Positions 46,534 through 55,036 of a stretch of DNA of 64,000 nt are shown here, piece after piece. The notes beneath the pieces are model-generated. The model worked only from the letters and a program-made list of their open reading frames with translations, searched no databases and was not told the origin of the DNA. The DNA is from Mucilaginibacter mallensis (GTDB lineage Bacteria > Bacteroidota > Bacteroidia > Sphingobacteriales > Sphingobacteriaceae), in NCBI RefSeq assembly GCF_900105165.1, contig NZ_LT629740.1:4650001-4714000 (forward strand), read 5' to 3'. Within the stretch, counting starts at the first letter, position 1; each line of letters opens with the position of its first letter. Both the position numbers and the translations under genes were made by a program.

Positions 46534-46695
46534 ATGGCAAAGAAAGTAGTTGCAACCCTGAAAGTAGCTGGTAAAGGCAAAGATTATTCAAAGGTTATTA
46601 CCATGACTAAGTCACCAAAAACTGGTGCTTACTCATTTAAAGAACAAATCGTACCTAACGATAACGTTAAGGATGCGATTGCCGGAAAATTATAA
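46534..46695 (+). CDS. DUF4295 protein (Bacteroidota ribosome-associated small protein)
   Basis: A 53-residue basic protein (MAKKVVATLKVAGKGKDYSK; KTGAYSFKEQIVP). Its place just after rpmB-rpmG is fixed in Bacteroidota, where DUF4295 proteins were later found associated with the ribosome (recollection, not checked). Too short for many gene finders. Confidence 0.9.
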   Translation: MAKKVVATLKVAGKGKDYSKVITMTKSPKTGAYSFKEQIVPNDNVKDAIAGKL

Positions 46696-46718
46696 CGGTA
46701 ACAGTTCTGTTTGATATA

Positions 46719-46755
46719 GGAAAGCCATCTTGTTTTTACGAGAGGGCTTTTTCTT
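46719..46755 (+). terminator. Rho-independent terminator after DUF4295 gene
   Basis: Imperfect stem AAAGCCATCTTG / CGAGAGGGCTTT followed by a T-rich run. Confidence 0.7.
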
Positions 46756-46769
46756 TTTATGTGCAAATT

Positions 46770-46859
46770 TGCAGATGTGCAGATATGCAAATGGATTAGA
46801 TAAAATAACGTTGAACTGATACTTATTAATTTACACATCTGCATATTTGCACATCTGCA
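46770..46859. repeat. Inverted repeat in the ftsY leader
   Basis: TGCAGATGTGCAGATATGCA (46770-46789) is the reverse complement of 46840-46859 with one mismatch, and TGCANAT-type units are repeated around it. The right arm ends 8 bp before the ftsY start, so the hairpin would cover the ribosome entry region. Confidence 0.75.
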
Positions 46860-46867
46860 CATCAATT

Positions 46868-47833
46868 ATGGGATTATTTGATTTTTTTAAGAAAAAGGAA
46901 AGCAGCCTGCAGGAGCAGGCAGCGTTGGATACCGGTTTAGAAAAAACCAAGGATAACTTTTTTTCAAAGATCACCAAAGTAATAGCCGGCAAATCAACCG
47001 TTGATGATGATGTACTTGATGAACTGGAGGAAGTGCTCGTAACATCTGATGTTGGCGTAACCACTACCCTTAAAATAATTGAGCGCATACAGGCACGCGT
47101 ACAAGCCGATAAATATGTAAGCACCAGCGAACTGAACGGTTTGCTGCGCGATGAGATCCAGAAATTACTTGCCGAAAATAATAGTAACGATTTCTCCACC
47201 TTTGAGTATGGCGATCATAAGCCTTATGTAATAATGGTAGTGGGCGTAAATGGCGTGGGTAAAACTACTACAATTGGCAAACTGGCCCATAAACTAAAGC
47301 AAGCCGGTAATCAGGTAGTTTTAGGCGCAGCCGATACTTTCAGAGCGGCGGCGGTCGACCAGATAAAACTTTGGGGCGAGCGTGTTGGCGTAAAGGTAGT
47401 GGCGCAAGCCATGGGCTCCGACCCTGCATCCGTAGCTTATGATACACTGCGTTCGGCAGTATCCAATGGTGATGATGTGGCTATAATTGATACCGCGGGC
47501 CGTTTGCACAATAAGGTTGGGCTGATGAACGAGCTCACCAAAATTAAAAATGTGATGCAAAAGGTAGTACCCGGCGCACCACATGAGATCTTACTGGTGT
47601 TGGATGCCTCAACAGGGCAAAACGCCATTGAGCAATGCAAACAGTTTACCGAAGCAACCGCAGTTAACGCCCTTGCCCTAACCAAATTGGATGGCACAGC
47701 GAAAGGCGGCGTGGTAATAGGTATATCAGATCAGTTTAAAATTCCGGTAAAATATATAGGCGTAGGCGAAGGCGTTGATCATTTACAATTATTTGATCGT
47801 AAGGCGTTCGTGGATAGTCTTTTTAAACAATAA
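46868..47833 (+). CDS. ftsY: Signal recognition particle receptor FtsY
   Basis: The ATG at 46868 (MGLFDFFKKKE) gives a 321-residue protein. An acidic/basic N-terminal part and helical N domain precede the SRP GTPase domain: VVGVNGVGKTTTIGKLA (G1), AADTFRAAAVDQI, IIDTAGRLHNK (G3) and ALTKLDGTAKGG (G4 and closing loop). Receptor for SRP-ribosome complexes at the inner membrane. An inverted repeat that could hide its start lies directly upstream. Confidence 0.96.
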   Translation: MGLFDFFKKKESSLQEQAALDTGLEKTKDNFFSKITKVIAGKSTVDDDVLDELEEVLVTSDVGVTTTLKIIERIQARVQADKYVSTSELNGLLRDEIQKLLAENNSNDFSTFEYGDHKPYVIMVVGVNGVGKTTTIGKLAHKLKQAGNQVVLGAADTFRAAAVDQIKLWGERVGVKVVAQAMGSDPASVAYDTLRSAVSNGDDVAIIDTAGRLHNKVGLMNELTKIKNVMQKVVPGAPHEILLVLDASTGQNAIEQCKQFTEATAVNALALTKLDGTAKGGVVIGISDQFKIPVKYIGVGEGVDHLQLFDRKAFVDSLFKQ

Positions 47834-47842
47834 AAAAGGATT

Positions 47843-47936
47843 TGTCATTGCGAGCGATAGCGCGGCAACCTCGTCGCTATTGCTAACGAATAGGCAAAAC
47901 TACGAGGTTGCTTCGTCGTTCCTCCTCGCAATGACA
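47843..47936. repeat. REP-like intergenic palindrome between ftsY and rimO
   Basis: Outer arms TGTCATTGCGAG (47843-47854) / CTCGCAATGACA (47925-47936) and inner arms GCAACCTCGT / ACGAGGTTGC. It shares TCATTGCGAG with the repeat at 50964-51010. Confidence 0.8.
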
Positions 47937-47948
47937 TAGTGTGTTAAT

Positions 47949-49283
47949 ATGAAGACAAAGGGAATTATCAATCAGCCAATTGCAGTAAAACCACGTGTAA
48001 ACGTAGTTACTTTAGGCTGTTCAAAAAATATTTACGATTCAGAGGTTCTAATGGGCCAGCTAAAAGGCAATGCCTTTGATGTGGTGCACGAGGCTGAAAA
48101 AGTAAACAGTAATGATATCATCGTCATTAACACCTGCGGTTTTATTGATAATGCCAAACAGGAATCCATCGATACCATCCTGCAATACAGTGAGCTGAAA
48201 GAACAGGGCAAGGTAGGCAAAGTAATAGTTACCGGTTGTCTTTCCGAACGCTACAAACCTGAGCTGGAATCAGAGATCACCAATATTGATGCTTATTTCG
48301 GCACAAACGACCTGCAAAATCTATTGCAGTCTGTAGGCGCTGATTACAAACACGAGCTGATCGGCGAGCGGATGTTAACCACCCCCTCCCACTTCGCCTA
48401 CTTTAAAATAGCCGAGGGCTGTAACCGTCCCTGCTCATTTTGCGCTATCCCTTTAATGAGGGGCAAGCACTTAAGCACACCGATGGATGAGTTGGTTAAA
48501 AATGCACAGTACTTAGCTAAAAACGGAACAAAAGAATTGATCCTTATAGCGCAAGACCTTACCTATTATGGTTTGGACCTGTATGGCAAACGTAATTTAG
48601 ATGAATTGCTTCGCCGCCTGTCTGATGTTAACGGTATCGAGTGGATCAGGCTGCAATACGCCTACCCTTCCGGTTTCCCTATGGAAATTCTGGATGTGAT
48701 GAACGAGCGTGATAACATCTGTAAATACCTGGATATGCCATTGCAGCACATCAGCGATGATATGCTAAAATCAATGCGCCGTGGCATCACCAAACAAAAA
48801 ACTATCGATCTCGTAAACCAGATCCGCGATAAAGTACCCGGCATAGCTATGCGTACCACCCTCATCACCGGTTACCCCGGCGAAACCCAGCAGGATTTTG
48901 ACGAAATGGCGCAATGGGTGGAAGATACCCGTTTCGACCGTTTAGGTTGCTTCACTTATTCTCACGAGGAAAAAACACACGCGCATTCATTAATTGATGA
49001 TGTGCCCGAAGAAGTAAAACAGGACCGTGTGGATGCCATAATGGAAATTCAGCAGGGCATTTCATTTGATAAAAACCAGGAAAAAATAGGCAATACCTAT
49101 AAAGTACTCATCGATAAAAAAGATGGCGGTTACTTTGTTGGCCGTACCGAATTTGATTCGCCCGAGGTTGATAACGAGGTTTTAATTGATGCCAGCATTG
49201 ATTATGCAACCGTTGGCAGCTTTGTAAATGTAAAAATTGACAACGCCGAGGACTTCGATCTTTATGGACAAATTGTAAAATAA
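47949..49283 (+). CDS. rimO: Ribosomal protein S12 methylthiotransferase RimO
   Basis: Radical-SAM enzyme that adds a methylthio group to Asp88 of S12. The 444-residue product has the N-terminal UPF0004 domain with three cysteines (VTLGCSKN, NTCGFI, VTGCLSE), the radical-SAM motif EGCNRPCSFCAIPLMRG (CxxxCxxC) and a C-terminal TRAM domain. Fits RimO better than MiaB by its GCNRPCSFCAIP and QNLLQSVG features. Lies between ftsY and bshC. Confidence 0.94.
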   Translation: MKTKGIINQPIAVKPRVNVVTLGCSKNIYDSEVLMGQLKGNAFDVVHEAEKVNSNDIIVINTCGFIDNAKQESIDTILQYSELKEQGKVGKVIVTGCLSERYKPELESEITNIDAYFGTNDLQNLLQSVGADYKHELIGERMLTTPSHFAYFKIAEGCNRPCSFCAIPLMRGKHLSTPMDELVKNAQYLAKNGTKELILIAQDLTYYGLDLYGKRNLDELLRRLSDVNGIEWIRLQYAYPSGFPMEILDVMNERDNICKYLDMPLQHISDDMLKSMRRGITKQKTIDLVNQIRDKVPGIAMRTTLITGYPGETQQDFDEMAQWVEDTRFDRLGCFTYSHEEKTHAHSLIDDVPEEVKQDRVDAIMEIQQGISFDKNQEKIGNTYKVLIDKKDGGYFVGRTEFDSPEVDNEVLIDASIDYATVGSFVNVKIDNAEDFDLYGQIVK

Positions 49284-49317
49284 TTTGAGCCAATGGTGTA
49301 ATTCCATCGAATGATTT

Positions 49318-49325
49318 TACATTTG
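49318..49325 (+). promoter_or_regulatory. -7 box of bshC, 5 bp before the start codon
   Basis: TACATTTG, then AACTA, then ATG at 49331. Points to a leaderless or near-leaderless mRNA. No clear -33 box at the right distance. Confidence 0.65.
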
Positions 49326-49330
49326 AACTA

Positions 49331-50935
49331 ATGGATGCATCCTGTATTAGCTATAAAGACACCGGTTACTTTTCTCCAACCGTAATTGACTACATCGACG
49401 ATAACGCCGATCTTAAACCTTTTTACAGTCACCGGCCCGATATGAACGGCTTTGCCGAACTGCTGAAAACCAAAAAAGTTGTTGCTGATCGCGAGATTCT
49501 GTTTCAGGTCCTTTCAGAGCAATACTCCCGGATTTCGGATTTCGGATTTCCCATTTCGGATTTGGTTTCACAAAATCTGGAACAATTAAAATCCTCCAAT
49601 ACATACACCATTACTACAGGCCATCAGCTTAACATTTTTGCTGGCCCGCTATATTTCATTTACAAAATAGCTACCGCCATAAAACTGGCCAGCCAGCTAA
49701 AGGAGCAATTTCCCGATAAAAACTTTGTACCGGTTTACTGGATGGCTTCGGAAGACCATGATTTTGCCGAGATCAATTATACCACCATCGGCGGCAAAAA
49801 AGTCCATTGGTGGTACGAGGCATCAGGGGCAACCGGCCGTTTAAACCCCGATACCATCCGTCAGGCGCTTAACCAATATAAAGGCGTTTTAGGTATGGAG
49901 CAACATGCACCTGAACTGGCCGCCATAGTTGAAACTGCTTACACTAAATTTGATAAACTTGCCGATGCAACCCGCTACATGGTTGACTCCCTATTCGGTA
50001 AATATGGTTTAGTGATTATTGATGCCGATGATCATCGCCTTAAACAGCAGTTCGCCCCCATCATGGCGCAGGATATTACGGAGCAAAACAGCTTTAAAAA
50101 TATTACCGCCACCAATGAGCAGTTACACGCTTTAGGTATACACATACAGGTAAACCCACGCGAGATAAATTTCTTCTACCTTAAAGAGCATCTGCGCGAG
50201 CGTATCGTTTTTGAGGCCGATACCTACAAAGTTTTAAACGCTGAGATCAGTTTCACAAAAGAGGAATTGTTAGAGGAAATAAGCAACTACCCCGAACGCT
50301 TCAGCCCTAACGTAGTAATGCGCCCATTATACCAGGAGTGCATCCTGCCCAATATAGCCTATGTAGGCGGTGGTGCCGAAGTAGTTTACTGGCTGGAGCT
50401 AAAATCAAACTTTGAGCATTATAAAGTTGATTTTCCTATCCTGATACTCCGTAATTCCGGCCTGGTTATCCGCAGGGAATACGCCTCAAAGATCGCGAAG
50501 ATGGAACTATCAGGTGCCGATATCTTCAAAACTACCGATCTTATAAAAAACGACTGGGTGAGAAAACACAGTCAGCATAATCTTTCCCTAACTGAGGAAT
50601 GGCGCGAGTTATCAGCTATTTTTGAAAGAATTAAACTACGTTCCTTTAAAATAGATACCACCCTCGCTCCATCAGCCGAGGCTGTGCAGGCACGGTTAAA
50701 AAAAGCGATAGATAACCTGGAAAAGAAACTGGTAAAAGCCGAAAAAATCAACTATCACAACCGTTTAGAGCAGGTAGATAACATCAAAGCCGATCTTTTC
50801 CCCAAAAATAGCCTGCAGGAACGTAACGAAAACTTCGGCCTCTTCTACGTAAAATGGGGACAAAATTTCATCGATGAGCTGGTGCGTAACTTTGAACCGC
50901 TTGATTTTAAGTTTACGTTGCTAACGGAAGAGTAG
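49331..50935 (+). CDS. bshC: Putative cysteine ligase BshC (bacillithiol biosynthesis)
   Basis: Last enzyme of bacillithiol synthesis, thought to ligate cysteine to glucosaminyl-malate. The 534-residue product has the BshC core: ITTGHQLNIFAGPLYFIYKI, PVYWMASEDHDFAEI (HD and ED motif), GLVIIDADDHRLKQQF and the C-terminal coiled coil (EAVQARLKKAIDNLEKKLVKAEK). Family length is 530-540. bshA and bshB are not in this window. Confidence 0.94.
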   Translation: MDASCISYKDTGYFSPTVIDYIDDNADLKPFYSHRPDMNGFAELLKTKKVVADREILFQVLSEQYSRISDFGFPISDLVSQNLEQLKSSNTYTITTGHQLNIFAGPLYFIYKIATAIKLASQLKEQFPDKNFVPVYWMASEDHDFAEINYTTIGGKKVHWWYEASGATGRLNPDTIRQALNQYKGVLGMEQHAPELAAIVETAYTKFDKLADATRYMVDSLFGKYGLVIIDADDHRLKQQFAPIMAQDITEQNSFKNITATNEQLHALGIHIQVNPREINFFYLKEHLRERIVFEADTYKVLNAEISFTKEELLEEISNYPERFSPNVVMRPLYQECILPNIAYVGGGAEVVYWLELKSNFEHYKVDFPILILRNSGLVIRREYASKIAKMELSGADIFKTTDLIKNDWVRKHSQHNLSLTEEWRELSAIFERIKLRSFKIDTTLAPSAEAVQARLKKAIDNLEKKLVKAEKINYHNRLEQVDNIKADLFPKNSLQERNENFGLFYVKWGQNFIDELVRNFEPLDFKFTLLTEE

Positions 50936-51055
50936 TTAAATATTCACACCCTACTGACCAACCGTCATTGCGAGGAACGAAGCAATCCCCGACTGTACAG
51001 AGCGGGATTGTTTCTCGTATACCTGTCTCATGGTATCGCTTGTCGCTAAGACGTC
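50936..51055. repeat. REP-like repeat downstream of bshC
   Basis: GTCATTGCGAGGAACGAAGC (about 50964) shares its first part with the repeat at 47843. CAATCCCC (50983) pairs with CGGGATTG (51003). Confidence 0.7.
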
Positions 51056-51572
51056 ACTTTTTGTCTTGATACAAAAAGTAACCAAAATACCGACCGTAGG
51101 GAGCTCATGAACACCTTAAAAAAACAGACAACATGTGAATAAATCAAGACAACAAGGATGCTTCCCCGCTCCCTGCCGGTTCTTCACGCTTTTTTCGCTG
51201 TTCGGTACTTTCGTACCTCACATCACACAAAAAGCTAAACCGGCATTCCCGCCTGCGCTGGCCCGCCCTTGTTGTCAGGGCCCACGCTTTTTTTATCACG
51301 GTTCATTTAAAGCCCTCTCCTTTGGAGAGGGTTGGGCGAGGCTTCTTTCTCTGTCAGTAGAACAGCTTCGGATGAAATCAGGCAAAACAATAGTGGCCTT
51401 GTGCATGGCAGGGCATAGGAAATTTTTGCAGCGCATCGGCCCGTGCGCGCACTGTGGCCGCAAAAAGATTCCAGCCCAGGTTTTGCCTGATTTGCAGGGA
51501 AAGCCTTGTGCGGCAAAGAAGCCTTTCGACTGACTTGATTTTTTGCTACCTTTTGTATCAAGACAAAAGTAG
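51056..51572. repeat. About 517-bp intergenic repeat element with inverted ends
   Basis: The ends carry TTTTGTCTTGATACAAAA-type palindromes (51056-51080 and 51546-51572) in inverted orientation. The middle is GC-rich and has short palindromes such as CCCTCTCCTTTGGAGAGGG. Open frames occur in it on both strands in all three phases, which argues against coding. Parts such as CCTGATTTCATCCGAAGC... recall repeats common in Bacteroidota genomes (memory). Also covers the GC-skewed 51240-51300 stretch. Confidence 0.6.
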
Positions 51573-51667
51573 TAGCCTCCGCGGCAATGAGCGGCTTCAT
51601 GCGATATGTCAACGATCATGCTCTGGAAAGTTAGACATTGCTTCATTCCTCACAATAATGCTTTTTA

Positions 51668-51675
51668 TATATTTG
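51668..51675 (+). promoter_or_regulatory. -7 box of the RBBP9-like hydrolase gene
   Basis: TATATTTG, then TATA, then ATG at 51680: again 4-5 bp from box to start codon. Confidence 0.6.
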
Positions 51676-51679
51676 TATA

Positions 51680-52213
51680 ATGCAAACCCAACCCACCACC
51701 CTTATCCTCCCCGGCCTGGGCAATTCCGGCCCCGAACACTGGCAATCCATCTGGGAACAAAAATTCAATTTTACCCGCGTGCAACAAGCCGATTGGGAAA
51801 CACCTGTCTGCGCCGATTGGATCGAAAATATCAATAACGAAGTACAAAAGCACTATGCCGCTAATGTAATTTTAGTTGGCCATAGCCTCGCCTGTACAAC
51901 TATTGCTTATTGGGCGCAAAAGTTCAATGTAAAAATTAAAGGCGCTTTATTGGTTGCGCCAAGTGATACCGAGGCAGATACCTACCCGCCTGGAACTACT
52001 GGTTTCAGCCCTGTTCCACTCATAAAATTACCATTCAGGTCAATAGTAGTAGCTAGCACAAACGATTACTATGTTACTCTTGAGCGTGCCCGTCATTTCG
52101 CCGATAGCTGGGGAAGCGAATGGGTAAATATTGGCGATGCTGGCCACATCAACTCATCATCAGGCCTGGGAGAATGGCATCAGGGATTGGAATTATTAAA
52201 AAAACTTGAGTAG
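51680..52213 (+). CDS. RBBP9/YdeN-family serine hydrolase
   Basis: A 177-residue alpha/beta-hydrolase. Nucleophile elbow VILVGHSLACTT (Ser), oxyanion region ILPGLGNSGPEHWQS, catalytic Asp probably in STNDYYV and His in NIGDAGHINSSSGLG. The fold and short length match RBBP9/YdeN. Substrate unknown. Lies between a repeat element and an NHL-repeat lipoprotein gene. Confidence 0.9.
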   Translation: MQTQPTTLILPGLGNSGPEHWQSIWEQKFNFTRVQQADWETPVCADWIENINNEVQKHYAANVILVGHSLACTTIAYWAQKFNVKIKGALLVAPSDTEADTYPPGTTGFSPVPLIKLPFRSIVVASTNDYYVTLERARHFADSWGSEWVNIGDAGHINSSSGLGEWHQGLELLKKLE

Positions 52214-52286
52214 CTAAACCGCTATTGAATAAATAATTACTATATCTTTATTTCCTGATAGAGATTCTCCGCGGTATTTATTAAAA

Positions 52287-53528
52287 ATGAAGTTATTCCA
52301 TTTAAAACAGCCATTAATTATCCTGCAACTACTGTTGGCAATGGCTTGTTTTTTTACGGCATGTACTAAAAAAACCATCACGCCTATTACCACCAAATAT
52401 AATGTAACCGGTGGTACGGGCACAACAACTGGCATCGATACCAATAAAGCCGATTCAACAGCATCATTCAACGCCCCTACTGCATTGGCTGTGGATGCCG
52501 CCGGCAATATTTACGTGGCCGATTATGGCAATAACCTCATTCGTAAAATAAGCACTACAGGCGTGGTTAGCACGGTAGCGGGTAATGGCAACCAGGGTTC
52601 ATTAAACGGCCAGGGCACCTCGTCGTCATTTAACGGGCCTACCGGCATAGCTGTTGATGCCTCGGGCAATATTTTCGTAGCCGATAACAACAATAACCAG
52701 ATCCGTGAGATAAGTGCTGCTGGCTTGGTAAGCACTGTTGCCGGCAGCGATAGTATAGGTGCAGTTGATGGCATTGGTGCCGCAGCCTACTTTTTCGGAC
52801 CAACAGGTATAGCTGTGGATGCCTCAGATAACCTATATGTAACAGATGCCGGCAATAACCTTATCCGCAAAATTGTGGCTTCTACAGGCGCGGTAAGCAC
52901 AATTGCAGGCAATGGCAATCCGGGCGCAGGCAACGGTAAATTACTTTCCTCATCCTTCAATAACCCAACAGGCATTGCTCTTGATGCCGGTGGGAATATC
53001 TATGTCGCCGACCTCTTAAACAACCTCATTCGCGAAATTCAACCCCGCGCTGATACTATATTTACCCTTGCAGGCAATGCAGATACCACGGCATCCATAA
53101 ACGGAACAAGCACCGCTGCTGCTTTCTACTACCCCAATAGCGTAGCAGTTGATGCCTTGGGCAATGTGTATGTAAGCGAATACGTAAGTAACCTCATCCG
53201 TAAAATAACCCCAGGCGGGGTAGTCACCACCTTTGCAGGTAGCGGCGCGGCAGGCCAGGCTGATAGCACAGGTACAAAAGCCACCTTTAACGGCCCATCC
53301 GGCTTAGCAGTTGACGCAGCAGGCAATGTTTATGTGGCCGACACCTACAATAATGTCATCCGTAAAATAACCCCAGCTGGCGCAGTAAGTACCATTGCAG
53401 GCAGCGGCATAGCAGGCTCAATAAACGGCAAAGCACTATCACTTAAAAGGCATCTTAATAACCTCCATGTTGCACATAAGCTCAGCAGCCGTTCACTATC
53501 AAGCATCCTCATAAAAAAACGAAGGTGA
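52287..53528 (+). CDS. NHL-repeat beta-propeller lipoprotein
   Basis: A 413-residue protein with a lipobox (FFTAC, then TKKTI). Six or so NHL repeats of about 55 residues follow, each with the pattern NGPTGIAVDASGNIFVADNN...IREISAAGLVSTVAGS (quoted in parts). They form an extracytoplasmic beta-propeller. The last repeat breaks off after AGSINGKA and is replaced by about 30 basic residues (LSLKRHLNNLHVAHK... KKRR), so the C-terminus looks recombined or degraded. Binding partner unknown. Confidence 0.85.
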   Translation: MKLFHLKQPLIILQLLLAMACFFTACTKKTITPITTKYNVTGGTGTTTGIDTNKADSTASFNAPTALAVDAAGNIYVADYGNNLIRKISTTGVVSTVAGNGNQGSLNGQGTSSSFNGPTGIAVDASGNIFVADNNNNQIREISAAGLVSTVAGSDSIGAVDGIGAAAYFFGPTGIAVDASDNLYVTDAGNNLIRKIVASTGAVSTIAGNGNPGAGNGKLLSSSFNNPTGIALDAGGNIYVADLLNNLIREIQPRADTIFTLAGNADTTASINGTSTAAAFYYPNSVAVDALGNVYVSEYVSNLIRKITPGGVVTTFAGSGAAGQADSTGTKATFNGPSGLAVDAAGNVYVADTYNNVIRKITPAGAVSTIAGSGIAGSINGKALSLKRHLNNLHVAHKLSSRSLSSILIKKRR

Positions 53529-53548
53529 TAATATTCTCTCATCCCATA

Positions 53549-53600
53549 CTGGCTTCAGTCTGTGACTGAAGCCTACTGACAACGAAAGTTTGTAACTTTC
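53549..53600. repeat. 52-bp double-hairpin repeat, copy 1
   Basis: Two hairpins in a row: GGCTTCAGTC-tgt-GACTGAAGCC and GAAAGTT-tgt-AACTTTC. 45 of 52 bases match copy 2 at 53736. Confidence 0.75.
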
Positions 53601-53735
53601 TAGCGTGACAAGGGCGTTGCCTCCGGCCCGTGCTATACGCTCATACTGCACAGGCCTTAGCCACAAGGCCGGTATCCGCTCCTATCACTAACGCAAACTT
53701 CAGATGTACCGATACGGGCTTCAGTCCCAACAACT

Positions 53736-53787
53736 CTGGCTTCAGTCTGCGACTGGAGCCCACAGATAATGAAAGTTTGCAACTTTC
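53736..53787. repeat. 52-bp double-hairpin repeat, copy 2
   Basis: Same orientation and architecture as copy 1; the changes keep both stems (only one G:T wobble in the first stem). It lies just upstream of the Ldh-family promoter. Confidence 0.75.
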
Positions 53788-53815
53788 ATTCTTTATCACA
53801 TTCCTCTATAACCAT

Positions 53816-53823
53816 TATATTTG
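53816..53823 (+). promoter_or_regulatory. -7 box of the Ldh-family gene, 5 bp before the start codon
   Basis: TATATTTG, CCGTT, ATG at 53829. Suggests a leaderless transcript. Confidence 0.65.
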
Positions 53824-53828
53824 CCGTT

Positions 53829-54911
53829 ATGGTTATTACCGAATCCGCTTTACGCAACTTCACCCAAAATATTTTCCTGGCAATGGGCTGTAGCCCCGAA
53901 CATGCTGCTTTAGCAACTGATGTATTGTTACTAGCCGATCTCCGCGGAATAGACTCGCATGGCGTAGCACGCTTAACCGGCTATGTACGTTTGTGGGAAA
54001 AACAACGCATCAATCCCCGGCCAGATATAAAAATAGTACATGAAACTCCCACTACCGCAACCATCGATGGCGATGCGGGTTTAGGCCTGGTTGTTGCCCC
54101 TTTTGCCATGCAGGTGGCTATTGAAAAGGCTGAAAAATATGGCTCAGGTTGGGTATCGGTACGTAACTCCAATCATTTCGGCATCGCAGGTTACCATGCT
54201 TTAATGGCCGTTGAAAAAGATATGATCGGCTTCGCCATGACAAATGCCAGTCCGCTGGTAGCGCCCACATTTTCCAACGAACGTATGTTGGGCACAAATC
54301 CTATGTGTTACGCCTTCCCGGCAGGTAAATATCCGCCTGTAATTGTTGATATGGCAACATCTGCGGCAGCAAACGGCAAGCTGGAAATAGCGCAGCGCCT
54401 GGGCAAACAAGTGCCCGAAGGCTGGATACAGGATAAACAGGGCAATTATACAACCGATCCTCACGCCCTAAAAACTGGTGGTTCATTGCTGCCACTGGGC
54501 AGCGACAGGGATCACGGCAGCCATAAAGGTTTTGGACTAAGTGCCACTGTTGATATACTTTCGGCAGTATTATCAGGCGCAAATTATGGCCCATGGGTAC
54601 CGCCATTCGTGGCGTTTTTGGATCCGTCAGATAATCCGGTTGGTAAAGGAATAGGACATTTTGTAGGCGCTATGCGGGTTGATGGCTTTCGCCCGGTTGA
54701 TGAATTTAAAGCCAATATGGATAACTGGGTAAGCCGTTTTAAATCAGCCTCACCTATCGACCCTACCCAAAAAGTAATCATCCCCGGCGAACCCGAACTG
54801 GAAGCTGAGATTGACAGAAGAAAGAATGGCATACCATTGGTTGATGCCGTAGCTAATGATCTGGATGAACTGGCGAAGAAGTTGGGGGTTGAGGGGTTGG
54901 TATTTTCTTAA
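53829..54911 (+). CDS. Ldh-family (malate/L-lactate/ureidoglycolate type) oxidoreductase
   Basis: NAD(P)-dependent 2-hydroxyacid dehydrogenase of the LDH2/MDHG2 family. From ATG 53829 the product is 360 residues. Signatures: LADLRGIDSHGVARL, VRNSNHFGIAGYHAL (catalytic His), LGTNPMCYAFPAG and GSHKGFGLSATVDIL. Substrate may be malate, lactate, ureidoglycolate or a sugar-derived hydroxyacid; not decided by the sequence. An ATG at 53769 would start before the predicted transcription start. Confidence 0.9.
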   Translation: MVITESALRNFTQNIFLAMGCSPEHAALATDVLLLADLRGIDSHGVARLTGYVRLWEKQRINPRPDIKIVHETPTTATIDGDAGLGLVVAPFAMQVAIEKAEKYGSGWVSVRNSNHFGIAGYHALMAVEKDMIGFAMTNASPLVAPTFSNERMLGTNPMCYAFPAGKYPPVIVDMATSAAANGKLEIAQRLGKQVPEGWIQDKQGNYTTDPHALKTGGSLLPLGSDRDHGSHKGFGLSATVDILSAVLSGANYGPWVPPFVAFLDPSDNPVGKGIGHFVGAMRVDGFRPVDEFKANMDNWVSRFKSASPIDPTQKVIIPGEPELEAEIDRRKNGIPLVDAVANDLDELAKKLGVEGLVFS

Positions 54912-54924
54912 AGCAGTAAAGAGA

Positions 54925-55018
54925 GGCCATGCTGAACTTGTTTCAGCACCCCACTTGCTCAGTCTAAAACTTTGCATAGCCGCTCACCGTATGGGATCCC
55001 GAAACAAGTTCGGGATGA
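54925..55018. repeat. REP-like repeat after the Ldh-family gene
   Basis: Hairpins GCTGAACTTGTTTCAGC (54931-54947) and CCCGAAACAAGTTCGGG (54998-55014); the two are themselves related as inverted copies (GAACTTGTTTC / GAAACAAGTTC). Confidence 0.8.
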
Positions 55019-55036
55019 CGGGTAAAGAATAATTTC

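Noticed and set aside
49318..49330. Shine-Dalgarno site for bshC
   Set aside because: The space between the -7 box and the ATG is 5 bp, too short for a leader with a ribosome binding site.
51135..51646. Several open frames of 100-130 residues on both strands
   Set aside because: They overlap each other in different phases, have low-complexity Cys/Pro/Arg-rich composition, and lie within a palindrome-rich repeat element. No start region or family features.
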